Below the pieces are notes generated by a model. It ran no database searches. It saw nothing but the letters and a program-made list of their open reading frames with translations, and was not told the DNA's origin. Positions 53,061 to 60,618 of a stretch of 64,000 bases of DNA are shown piece after piece. Numbering within the stretch: position 1 is the stretch's first letter; every line of letters begins with the position of its first letter. The DNA comes from Flavobacterium sp. LMO8 (GTDB taxonomy: Bacteria; Bacteroidota; Bacteroidia; Flavobacteriales; Flavobacteriaceae). Location: NCBI RefSeq assembly GCF_009495755.1, contig NZ_WIBJ01000030.1, forward strand, positions 124,001 through 188,000, read 5' to 3'. A program made the translations under genes and the position numbers.

Positions 53061-54575
53061 GTGAGAGCACTTTTTAATTTACAAAATTGGTTTCTAGAAA
53101 CAGTAGGAAATGTTGATTTAGAAACAGTAAAAAATTGGTTTATTTATAACCTAAAACAACCACTATTATTCAATAGTGCTTTGTTTTTAGGATTGTTTCT
53201 AATCTTTTACAGTATTTATATTTTATCTCGAAAAACGCATTATTTCCGCATAACATATGTAGTATTGTTTTCGTTGTTTTTCTATTATAAATCAAGTGGG
53301 TTCTACTTTTGGATCTTGATATTTTCATCTATCGTAGATTATTCGCTTTCCCGACTTATTTATGTGGAAGCTCAGCAATTCTATCGTAAGTTTTATTTGA
53401 TATTAAGTTTGTTGATAAACTTAGGAATGTTAGCGTATTTTAAATATACCAATTTCTTCATCGATAATTACAATTCACTTTTCGACGGAACTATGAAGTT
53501 TGAAGATATTATTCTTCCTGTCGGAATTTCATTTTACACTTTCCAAACCTTAAGTTATACCATTGACGTTTACCGAAGAGAATTAGAGCCAACAAAAAGC
53601 TTTATGGATTTCTTGTTCTTCGTTTCGTTTTTTCCGCAATTAGTAGCAGGGCCAATTGTAAGAGCAAGTGATTTCATTCCTCAAATTTATGAAAAATTAA
53701 AGTTAACGAAAGAAGATTTCAATCGCGCTTTATTTCTGATTATTGGAGGTTTATTAAAGAAATCGGTGATATCAGATTACATTTCATCCAACTTCGTTGA
53801 CCGTGTTTTTGATGCGCCAAACAGTTATACTGCTTTTGAAAATTTAATGGCATCTTACGGCTATGCGATTCAAATTTATTGTGACTTCTCAGGTTATTCT
53901 GATATAGCAATCGGATTAGCTTTATTAATGGGATTCTGGTTACCTGATAACTTTAGAACACCTTATCAATCAGGTTCTATTACCGAGTTTTGGAGAAGAT
54001 GGCATATTTCACTTTCGAGTTGGTTAAGAGATTATTTATACATTTCTTTAGGCGGAAATCGAAAAGGAAAAATCAGAACCTATTTCAACTTATTTATGAC
54101 CATGTTGTTAGGTGGATTATGGCATGGTGCTTCTTGGAAATTTGTAGTTTGGGGTGTTTTGCATGGATTGGCTTTAGTAGTAGAGAAATTTTTTGGACAG
54201 TTTATTAAATTGCCAAAAAATATTGTTGTCCGAACCATTCAAGTGGTTTTAACGTTCCATTTTGTGGTTTTTTGTTGGTTGTTTTTTAGAGCAAAAGATT
54301 TTGAAACTGCCTTTCAAGTGATTCAAAATATTGGAAAATTAACCTTCGATTTTAATCAATGGCAAACCATAATTTTAGGCTATAAAAACGTCTTTTTATT
54401 GATTGCTATTGGAGTAATTTGGCATTTTGTTCCCGTAAAAGGAATTGCTTTTATGCAAAAAACGTTTAGTTCAATTCCGTTATTGGTGAAAGCTATTTTA
54501 TTAGGATTGATTTATTGGGTTGTTTATGCTACGGCTTCTGCTGGTGCGCAACCGTTTATTTATTTTCAGTTTTAA
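53061..54575 (+). CDS. MBOAT-family O-acyltransferase (AlgI-like)
   Basis: 504 residues with a GTG start two bases after the previous stop and no better ATG nearby. About ten membrane helices. Family motifs include PVGISFYTFQTLSYTIDVYR, FPQLVAGPIVRA, CDFSGYSDIAIG, WRRWHISLSSWLRDYLYI and the catalytic GGLWHGASW with His355 (a further His at 368). It carries an acetyl group across the inner membrane to a periplasmic acceptor. With the two SGNH proteins it forms a complete acetylation unit. No polymer synthase is adjacent, so the acceptor is open: peptidoglycan (LysM hint) or a surface polysaccharide. Confidence 0.92.
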   Translation: MRALFNLQNWFLETVGNVDLETVKNWFIYNLKQPLLFNSALFLGLFLIFYSIYILSRKTHYFRITYVVLFSLFFYYKSSGFYFWILIFSSIVDYSLSRLIYVEAQQFYRKFYLILSLLINLGMLAYFKYTNFFIDNYNSLFDGTMKFEDIILPVGISFYTFQTLSYTIDVYRRELEPTKSFMDFLFFVSFFPQLVAGPIVRASDFIPQIYEKLKLTKEDFNRALFLIIGGLLKKSVISDYISSNFVDRVFDAPNSYTAFENLMASYGYAIQIYCDFSGYSDIAIGLALLMGFWLPDNFRTPYQSGSITEFWRRWHISLSSWLRDYLYISLGGNRKGKIRTYFNLFMTMLLGGLWHGASWKFVVWGVLHGLALVVEKFFGQFIKLPKNIVVRTIQVVLTFHFVVFCWLFFRAKDFETAFQVIQNIGKLTFDFNQWQTIILGYKNVFLLIAIGVIWHFVPVKGIAFMQKTFSSIPLLVKAILLGLIYWVVYATASAGAQPFIYFQF

Positions 54576-54582
54576 AAAAAAA

Positions 54583-54614
54583 TAGTCTGAAAAACGATGA
54601 AGCTTTTCAGACTA
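54583..54614. terminator. Bidirectional terminator
   Basis: TAGTCTGAAAA (54583-54593) pairs with TTTTCAGACTA (54604-54614) around a ten-base loop, between the MBOAT gene and a convergent peroxiredoxin gene. Confidence 0.85.
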
Positions 54615-54638
54615 AATTACTCATACCTAAATTAAATA

Positions 54639-55340
54639 CTATTTTTTCAAAATTGTATTTAAAACTAAATCTTTATCTAATTTTTTAGTACAGAAAAACC
54701 AATCTTTACAGTCTAAAGTTTCATCGTTTTCCATTCTTTCTTTTGCAACACCACAAGAACCTGCGGTTGGCACAATTACATCGTCTCCAGGTCTCCAATA
54801 AGCTGGACAAGCTACTTCAAAAGCATCGGCAGTTTGTAAAGCAATTAAAGCTCTGTAAATTTCGTCAAAGTTTCTTCCAATACTTAATGGATAATATAAA
54901 ATAGTTCTAATAGTTCCTTTTGGATCTACAAAGAATACGGCTCTCACAGCTTTTGTATTGCTTTCGCCTTCCATAATCATTCCGTATTTTTTAGAAACTT
55001 CCATTGTAATGTCTTCGATTAAAGGAAATTTAACTTCGATGTTCTTCATTCCTTTGTATTCGATTTTTTCTTTAATGGTTCTTAACCATGCAATATGGCT
55101 ATACAATCCATCAACTGATAATCCTAATAATTCACAATTAGCTTCTTTAAATTGATTTTCCATGCTTGCGAAGGTCATAAATTCAGAAGTACAAACAGGA
55201 GTAAAATCGGCTGGGTGACTAAAAAAGATGACCCATTTTCCTTCATAATCTTTTGGAAAGTTGATAGTTCCTTGTGTTGTAATTGCAGTAAATTCTGGTG
55301 CTTGTTCGCCAATTCTTGGCATAAATACTTGATTTTCCAT
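54639..55340 (-). CDS. Peroxiredoxin (Prx6/archaeal-type)
   Basis: 233 residues from the ATG at 55340 (MENQVFMPRIGEQAPEFTA). The upstream start at 55391 adds a basic tail with no homology that I recognise. The peroxidatic Cys is in HPADFTPVCTSEF, followed by RTIKEKIEYKGMKNIEVKFPLIED. A C-terminal CPAYWRPGDDVIVPTAGSCG region holds possible resolving cysteines, and the protein ends DCKDWFFCTKKL. It reduces peroxides in the cytoplasm. It is divergent from the cytochrome-DUF3365 gene; the dyad at 55504 lies in the shared spacer. Confidence 0.92.
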   Translation of the reverse strand: MENQVFMPRIGEQAPEFTAITTQGTINFPKDYEGKWVIFFSHPADFTPVCTSEFMTFASMENQFKEANCELLGLSVDGLYSHIAWLRTIKEKIEYKGMKNIEVKFPLIEDITMEVSKKYGMIMEGESNTKAVRAVFFVDPKGTIRTILYYPLSIGRNFDEIYRALIALQTADAFEVACPAYWRPGDDVIVPTAGSCGVAKERMENDETLDCKDWFFCTKKLDKDLVLNTILKK

Positions 55341-55503
55341 TTTTTCTATTTTTAAAATGTTATTATTAATTTTTGATGGTACAAATTTCAATCAAAAAAA
55401 ATGTTGAAAAAGTAACAAGAGTTCCTTAGTATAATAAAATATTATTATATATTAATGTAATTATAAATTTTATCTATTTTATTATTGGTTTCTCAAATTG
55501 ATT

Positions 55504-55519
55504 TGTAACAATCGTTACA
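55504..55519. promoter_or_regulatory. Dyad site 1, TGTAAC-N4-GTTACA
   Basis: A perfect 16-base palindrome (spacer AATC). Its centre is 35.5 bases upstream of the last G of the -7 box at 55540-55547. The half-site spacing is that of Crp/Fnr-family boxes such as FNR's TTGAT-N4-ATCAA. Near-identical dyads stand at the same distance before four other units downstream. Confidence 0.7.
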
Positions 55520-55539
55520 TCGTTTTATTTGCAATTCTA

Positions 55540-55547
55540 TACATTTG
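55540..55547 (+). promoter_or_regulatory. -7 box of the cytochrome-DUF3365 gene
   Basis: TACATTTG, perfect TAnnTTTG, 19 bases before the ATG. No strong TTG at -33, consistent with an activator-dependent promoter. Confidence 0.6.
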
Positions 55548-55566
55548 ATTTTTAAATAAAATAGAG

Positions 55567-56547
55567 ATGAGATATATTGTTGCAGTAATAGTATTATTTG
55601 GTTTTGTGAGTTGCCAAAAAGATAAAAAAGTGTATAAAGAAATTCAAGATGCAAATCCAACTTCACTTCAAAATGAAATTCATGAAGGCAAAAAACTTAT
55701 GGTAACCCATTGTTATTTGTGTCATAGTCCAAATGCAGCTGAAAGCGAAGGAAGAATTGCGCCACCAATGGTAGCTATTAAAGCAAGATATATCGACAAA
55801 GAAGGTTACAACAAAGAAGAGTTTGTAAAACATGTTACAGCATTTGTTGACAATCCAACAGAAGATATAGCACTTATGTATGGAGCAGTAAAAAAACATG
55901 GTGTTATGCCAAAACAAGTTTTTCCTGAAGGAAGTGTTGAAAAAATTGCCAATTTCATGTTTGATTATCAAATTGAAGAACCGGAGTGGTTTAAAGAGCA
56001 TTGGGAAGGTCATGGCAATGAAAATTGGACACAATCGGGTAAAAAGTATGTGGAAGAAAAAAAAGAGAAAACCTATGCTGATATTGGTATAGAATATGCT
56101 TTGGGTACTAAAAAAGTATTGGGTAAAAATTTGATGGGAGCTATCCAAAAAAAAGGAACTCTCGAGGCTCTATCCTTTTGTAACATTCAAGCTATACCTT
56201 TAACAGACAGTATGTCAACTAAATTTAACGCTTCTATAAAACGTGTTTCTGATAAAAATAGAAATCCAAATAATAAAGCGAATACCGAAGAATTACAATA
56301 CATTGCTCAATTTAAGAAAGAGTTAGCTGCCAAAAAAGAAATAAAACCAGTTGTAATAGAAAAAGGAAATAAAGTTCAGTTTTATTATCCAATTGAAACC
56401 AATACCATGTGTTTGCAGTGTCATGGAAAACAAATTAAACCAGAAGTTTCAAAGCAAATTATGAAATTATATCCAAAGGATTTAGCTATTGGTTATAATG
56501 AAAGCGAAGTTCGTGGTATTTGGAGTATTACTTTTGATAAAAAATAG
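55567..56547 (+). CDS. Cytochrome c - DUF3365 fusion lipoprotein
   Basis: 326 residues. Lipobox GFVSCQK, Cys16. An N-terminal class I cytochrome c domain has the heme motif C49-x-x-C52-H53 (HCYLCHSP), with a Met ligand candidate in KKHGVMPKQVF. A second domain (about 170-326) is DUF3365/Tll0287-like with its own CxxCH at 282-286 (MCLQCHGK). So two c-type hemes are expected, anchored at the envelope facing the periplasm. It probably carries electrons or senses redox state or gas. It is the first gene under the shared dyad and lies one base before the DUF6132-like pseudogene. Confidence 0.88.
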   Translation: MRYIVAVIVLFGFVSCQKDKKVYKEIQDANPTSLQNEIHEGKKLMVTHCYLCHSPNAAESEGRIAPPMVAIKARYIDKEGYNKEEFVKHVTAFVDNPTEDIALMYGAVKKHGVMPKQVFPEGSVEKIANFMFDYQIEEPEWFKEHWEGHGNENWTQSGKKYVEEKKEKTYADIGIEYALGTKKVLGKNLMGAIQKKGTLEALSFCNIQAIPLTDSMSTKFNASIKRVSDKNRNPNNKANTEELQYIAQFKKELAAKKEIKPVVIEKGNKVQFYYPIETNTMCLQCHGKQIKPEVSKQIMKLYPKDLAIGYNESEVRGIWSITFDKK

Positions 56548-56548
56548 T

Positions 56549-56750
56549 ATGGCCAAAAAGACATATATCATTACTGGAATTGGAATTGTTGTTGGACTAC
56601 TGTTAGGATATTTATATTATTTAGAAATAGGTTGTGCGTCTGGAATGTGCCATTACTTCTAAACCCTTAAATAGTACCTTATATGGAGGAATAATGGGCG
56701 GATTGCTTTTTAGTATGATTGGTGATTTTTTTAAGAAGAAAAAGAGCTAA
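56549..56750 (+). pseudogene. DUF6132-like small membrane protein, frameshifted
   Basis: Frame one runs from ATG 56549: a membrane helix (IITGIGIVVGLLLGYLYYL) then EIGCASGMC, and meets TAA at 56660. From 56652 a second frame continues ITSKPLNSTLYGGIMGGLLFSMI to TAA at 56748. Read together they give one protein of the pattern I associate with DUF6132, GCxSGxC-x-ITSxP...GxxxGGL. The junction is where one residue (normally Pro or Ala) is expected and only one of its three bases is present, so two bases look lost (or one gained). It follows the cytochrome gene after one base. Confidence 0.7.
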
Positions 56751-56757
56751 TTTCTTG

Positions 56758-56773
56758 TGTAACAATTGTTACT
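56758..56773. promoter_or_regulatory. Dyad site 2, TGTAAC-N4-GTTACT
   Basis: Spacer AATT. The centre is again 35.5 bases before the last G of the -7 box at 56794-56801. Confidence 0.65.
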
Positions 56774-56793
56774 AAATATTTTTAAAGTTTACT

Positions 56794-56801
56794 TACATTT
56801 G
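56794..56801 (+). promoter_or_regulatory. -7 box of the small Cys protein gene
   Basis: TACATTTG, identical to the box at 55540. Its last base is four bases before the ATG at 56806, so transcription would start about on that ATG. Confidence 0.6.
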
Positions 56802-56805
56802 TTAA

Positions 56806-57126
56806 ATGAAATTCTCGGTTCACATGTTATGTTTTTACTTGTTGCTTCTGCTGACTTTGCCGTCAGTTAGAGCTATGAAAATGTTTGTGAGTCAAGAATG
56901 TCAAAATACTTGTCATAATGATGAGGCATCAAATTCAGGTTGTGAAAAAGGTAAAGTAATCATGAATTTGAACTTTAGTCCAACGCAATTTGTCTCTGAA
57001 ATTTCGCTTAAAGAAATCATTTTAATTCCCGATTTTTATACCGAAAAGGAAAAATCAAACTACGAAAAGATTTTCATCCCAAAATACCAACATTCTATTT
57101 GGCATCCGCCCAAATTTTTCATTTAA
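56806..57126 (+). CDS. Small exported Cys-containing protein, unknown function
   Basis: 106 residues. The first ATG is almost at the predicted transcription start; the next in-frame ATG at 56824 (MLCFYLLLLLTLPSVRA) is a good signal-peptide start and may be the true one. The mature part has three close cysteines, VSQECQNTCHNDEASNSGCEKGK, then NLNFSPTQFV and a C-terminal PKYQHSIWHPPKFF. The Cys/His cluster could bind metal or form a disulfide. No family is recognised. The gene lies in the dyad-controlled block. Confidence 0.7.
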   Translation: MKFSVHMLCFYLLLLLTLPSVRAMKMFVSQECQNTCHNDEASNSGCEKGKVIMNLNFSPTQFVSEISLKEIILIPDFYTEKEKSNYEKIFIPKYQHSIWHPPKFFI

Positions 57127-57188
57127 GAAATTTAATAGTTTATTTATGGTTCCTTTTTTGATAGGAACTCAACTTATAATTTTATACA

Positions 57189-58787
57189 ATGAAAAAATAT
57201 TTCATCGTGTTATTATTGACTTTTTTACAGTCATCAATAGCACAAACTACTTTTGATTATGATGTAGTTTTAACTCCGGTTTCTGTTTCAGGATTACCAG
57301 GATTGCATTCCTATGCTTTTGCGCAACATAATGGAAAATGGTTAATCATTGGCGGAAGAAAAGATGGTGTACACGCACGCCAACCTTTTAATGCGTTTCC
57401 AGATGCACAAAACAATAAGGATATTTATGTGGTAGATATTGCCACACAACAATCTTGGTCGGCTTCAGTGAATTCGCTTCCGACTGGGATTAAAGAACAA
57501 TTGCAATCGACCAACATGAATTTTTATCAAGATGGTGATGCTTTGTTTATTATTGGAGGATACGCTTATTCAACAACAGCTACCGATCATAAAACGTTCA
57601 ATAATTTGACTTCAGTTGACGTGCCTAGTTTGATAAACGCTATCATTGCAGGAACTCCAATTACATCCTATTTCAAACAAATATCAAATGACGTTTTTGC
57701 GATTACGGGAGGTCAATTAGCAAAAATTGGTACTACGTTTTATTTGGTAGGCGGTCATCGTTTTGATGGAAGATATAACCCAATGAATAACCCAACGTTT
57801 ACCCAAACGTATTCAAATGCTATCCGAAAATTTACAATTGATAATTCGGGAGCGAGTTTGAGTTATGCCAATTATGAAGAAGTTATAGATGCCGTTCATT
57901 TGCACCGACGTGATTATAATTTATTACCTCAAGTGTTTCCTGATGGCGAATTAGGGTATACGATTTCTTCAGGCGTATTTCAAATTGCGGTGGATTTACC
58001 ATTTTTATATCCAGTTGATATAAAAGCAGGAGGTTATTTTCCTCAAACGCAATTCAATCAATATTTGAGCAATTATCATAGCGGAAAGGCTTGTTTGTAT
58101 GATGCTACCAATAATAGAATGCACAATTTGTTTTTTGGAGGCATGAGTCAGTATTTCTATCAAGCTGGAAATCTAATTCAAGATAATACCGTTCCGTTCG
58201 TGAAAACCATCAGTAGAACTACTCGTTTCGCAGATGGAAGTTTGCTTGAATATCAATTACCTGTTGAAATGCCAAATTTAAAAGGCGCAGGAGCCGAATT
58301 TATCCCTAATGAGAATTTACCGCATTATTCAAATGAAGTAATTCAATTGTCGAATATTACAGCGGATGAATTCGTAATTGGACATTTATTTGGAGGAATT
58401 CAAAGTTCTTCACCTTCGGCATTTACAGATAATCAAACCAATTTAACGAGTGCTGACCCTACGGTTTATGAAGTTAAATTAGTGAAAAATCCGTTATTAA
58501 GCACGCCTCAAATAGATGGTAAAAATCCGTTTTCGTTTACGGTTTCGCCTAATCCAACATCGAATGATACAGTTAGAATTCAATTTGATATGGCTTATTC
58601 TGCTAAAGTCAATTATATAATATCTACGTTAGATGGTAAAATAGCAGAAGAAGGAGAAATCGAAGATGTAAGTGCAGGAATAAACAGTATGAACTTTAGT
58701 TTGGTCGCTGCAAATTCAGAGTTTGTTATTATAACTTTTATTTTTGATGATAAATTTTATGTGTCTCAAAAAGTAATAAAAAAGTAA
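57189..58787 (+). CDS. Type IX secreted protein with Kelch-like repeats
   Basis: 532 residues. A signal peptide ends QSSIAQ. The body has Kelch-like blades (GKWLIIGGRKDGVHA, DALFIIGGYAYS, GTTFYLVGGHRFDG, HNLFFGGMSQYFY). The last 80 residues are a type IX sorting tail: FTVSPNPTSNDTVRIQF, then DGKIAEEGEIEDVSAGINSMNF and ending KVIKK. So it is exported through the outer membrane, and the PorV-type barrel at 5828-6907 may help. A dyad or clear -7 box is not seen before it. Its ligand is unknown. Confidence 0.85.
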   Translation: MKKYFIVLLLTFLQSSIAQTTFDYDVVLTPVSVSGLPGLHSYAFAQHNGKWLIIGGRKDGVHARQPFNAFPDAQNNKDIYVVDIATQQSWSASVNSLPTGIKEQLQSTNMNFYQDGDALFIIGGYAYSTTATDHKTFNNLTSVDVPSLINAIIAGTPITSYFKQISNDVFAITGGQLAKIGTTFYLVGGHRFDGRYNPMNNPTFTQTYSNAIRKFTIDNSGASLSYANYEEVIDAVHLHRRDYNLLPQVFPDGELGYTISSGVFQIAVDLPFLYPVDIKAGGYFPQTQFNQYLSNYHSGKACLYDATNNRMHNLFFGGMSQYFYQAGNLIQDNTVPFVKTISRTTRFADGSLLEYQLPVEMPNLKGAGAEFIPNENLPHYSNEVIQLSNITADEFVIGHLFGGIQSSSPSAFTDNQTNLTSADPTVYEVKLVKNPLLSTPQIDGKNPFSFTVSPNPTSNDTVRIQFDMAYSAKVNYIISTLDGKIAEEGEIEDVSAGINSMNFSLVAANSEFVIITFIFDDKFYVSQKVIKK

Positions 58788-58835
58788 TAACTGTTAAATT
58801 AATAAAAAATTAAGAGTACTATTTCTAAAATTATA

Positions 58836-58843
58836 TATATTTG
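58836..58843 (+). promoter_or_regulatory. -7 box of the Cys/Lys-rich peptide gene
   Basis: TATATTTG, perfect, 54 bases before the ATG at 58897. No dyad lies at the matching distance. Confidence 0.45.
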
Positions 58844-58896
58844 TCATAGTACAATACAAACAAAAAAGATTAAATAACAATTTAAAAATAAATAAA

Positions 58897-59103
58897 ATGA
58901 AAAAATTAGTTTCTATTATGGCTGTTGCCGCTTTTATGTTATCAATGAATGTTAATGCTCAAGAGCCAAAACAAAAAGCTAAAAAAGAGAAAGCAAAAAC
59001 TGAAAAATCTTGCTCAACTGAAGAAAAAAAATCTTGTGGTACTGAAGCAAAATCAGGTGGATGTTGTTCTTCTAAAAAAGCTACTGAGAAAAAAGCTGAA
59101 TAG
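58897..59103 (+). CDS. Small exported Lys/Glu/Cys-rich protein
   Basis: 68 residues. The signal peptide (MKKLVSIMAVAAFMLSMNVNA) is followed by a 46-residue mature part made almost entirely of Lys, Glu, Ser, Thr, Gly and Cys. An eight-residue unit repeats, KSCSTEEK and KSCGTEAK, then GGCCSSKK: four cysteines in all. It is probably unstructured and may bind soft metals or act as a redox or thiol sink in the periplasm; this is inference. It ends in a strong terminator, upstream of cydA. Confidence 0.8.
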   Translation: MKKLVSIMAVAAFMLSMNVNAQEPKQKAKKEKAKTEKSCSTEEKKSCGTEAKSGGCCSSKKATEKKAE

Positions 59104-59125
59104 TTTTAAACTCATATTTATAAAG

Positions 59126-59154
59126 ACGCCCCGATTTTATCGGGGCGTTTTTTT
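59126..59154 (+). terminator. Terminator of the Cys/Lys-rich peptide gene
   Basis: ACGCCCCGAT and ATCGGGGCGT form a perfect stem with loop TTT, followed by TTTTTT. Confidence 0.9.
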
Positions 59155-59190
59155 ATAAAAACAATTCAACATGTGTTAAAATTTTATTTG

Positions 59191-59206
59191 TGTAACAAGC
59201 GTTACT
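59191..59206. promoter_or_regulatory. Dyad site 3 before cydA, TGTAAC-N4-GTTACT
   Basis: Spacer AAGC. The centre is 36.5 bases upstream of the last G of the cydA -7 box at 59228-59235. Confidence 0.68.
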
Positions 59207-59227
59207 TTTAAAAAGATTAACTTACAA

Positions 59228-59235
59228 TAGCTTTG
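59228..59235 (+). promoter_or_regulatory. cydA -7 box
   Basis: TAGCTTTG, perfect TAnnTTTG, 22 bases before the ATG at 59258. Confidence 0.58.
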
Positions 59236-59257
59236 TTCAACAATAAAATATATTATT

Positions 59258-60607
59258 ATGGATGTCGAAATATTAGCTCGAATTCAGTTTGCTTTCACCA
59301 TTGCTTTTCATTATATCTATCCGCCTTTAAGTATAGGAATAGGTTTGATTATGGTAATTATGGAAGGATTGTATTTAAAAACGGGCAAAAAAGAGTATGA
59401 AGTTTTAACCCGTTTTTGGTTGAAAATATTTGCTATTACTTTCGGAATTGGTGTGGCAACAGGAATTATCATGGAGTTTGAATTTGGAACCAATTGGGCA
59501 GTTTATTCGAGCTATGTTGGTGATATTTTTGGAAGTGCATTGGCAGCAGAAGGATTGTTTGCTTTCGGATTAGAAAGTACGTTTTTAGGAATTTTAATTT
59601 TTGGTTGGAATAGAGTTTCACCTAAAGTGCATTTTATTTCTACCATTGGTGTTTTCTTAGGTTCTATGTTTTCTGCAGTTTGGATTGTTGTAGCAAATAG
59701 TTGGCAACAAACTCCAGCAGGATATCATATTGTTGGTGAAGGTTTTAATGCTAGAGCCGAAGTTACCGATTTTTGGGCTATGGTTTTTAATCCGTCAAGT
59801 GTGGACCGAATTATTCATGTCTGGCAAGGTGCATTTTTAGCAGGAGCTTTCATGGTTTTGAGTGTTCATGCTTATTATATTCGAAAAGGAAAATTTGTCG
59901 AATTATCCAAAATAGCATTCAAAATAGCTTTAGTAGTAGCAACTGTAGTTTCGTTTACACAATTGATTTCTGGTCATAGTTCAGCAGATGGAGTAGCAGT
60001 AAATCAACCTGCAAAATTAGCGGCTATGGAAGGACATTACGAAAAATCAGCACCAGCAGATTTATATCTTTTAGGTTGGGTGGATAATAAAAAACAAGAA
60101 GTTACAGGTTTAGGTGTTCCCGGAGGATTATCATTTTTGGTTCATCAAGATTTTAAGGAGCCAATTATGGGATTGAATTCTTTTCCTAAAGAAGATCAAC
60201 CGAGTCAAGTAAATGCTGTTTTTCAATTTTATCACATTATGATTTCAATTGGAATGTTTTTAATTGCACTATCTTTTTACGCTTGTTTTCTATGGTGGAA
60301 AGGAAAATTATTCGAAACCAAATGGATTTTATGGATTTTTTCTTTCTCTGTTCTATTGCCTCAAATTGCTAATCAAGCAGGTTGGTTTGCTGCCGAAATG
60401 GGACGTCAACCTTGGATAGTTTACGGACATTTGAGAACAAGTGAAGGTTTTTCACAAGAAGTTTCGGCCAATCAAATTGTATTTTCATTGATTTTGTTTT
60501 TAGTTGTTTATTCGCTACTATTTCTCTTGTTTTTGTATTCTTTAAATAAGAAAATCAAACACGGTCCTTATGAAGATGAAGCTCAAAATCAATTAGAAAC
60601 TATTTAA
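59258..60607 (+). CDS. cydA: Cytochrome bd quinol oxidase subunit I
   Basis: 449 residues, the shorter (short Q-loop) version compared with about 520 in E. coli. Heme ligands are in place: His18 (FAFTIAFHYIYPP), His187 (RIIHVWQGAF) and Met328 (FYHIMISIGM). The diheme-site glutamates are at about 98 and 106 (EGLFAFGLEST), and GRQPW is at 382-386. The subunit oxidises quinol and reduces oxygen with high affinity. It is cotranscribed with cydB 11 bases downstream and preceded by the shared dyad. Confidence 0.97.
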   Translation: MDVEILARIQFAFTIAFHYIYPPLSIGIGLIMVIMEGLYLKTGKKEYEVLTRFWLKIFAITFGIGVATGIIMEFEFGTNWAVYSSYVGDIFGSALAAEGLFAFGLESTFLGILIFGWNRVSPKVHFISTIGVFLGSMFSAVWIVVANSWQQTPAGYHIVGEGFNARAEVTDFWAMVFNPSSVDRIIHVWQGAFLAGAFMVLSVHAYYIRKGKFVELSKIAFKIALVVATVVSFTQLISGHSSADGVAVNQPAKLAAMEGHYEKSAPADLYLLGWVDNKKQEVTGLGVPGGLSFLVHQDFKEPIMGLNSFPKEDQPSQVNAVFQFYHIMISIGMFLIALSFYACFLWWKGKLFETKWILWIFSFSVLLPQIANQAGWFAAEMGRQPWIVYGHLRTSEGFSQEVSANQIVFSLILFLVVYSLLFLLFLYSLNKKIKHGPYEDEAQNQLETI

Positions 60608-60618
60608 ATTAGTAAAGT

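Noticed and set aside
58949..59158. 69-residue plus-strand frame overlapping the Cys/Lys-rich peptide gene
   Set aside because: Shifted frame through a Lys-rich gene and its terminator; no signal peptide, while the main frame has one.
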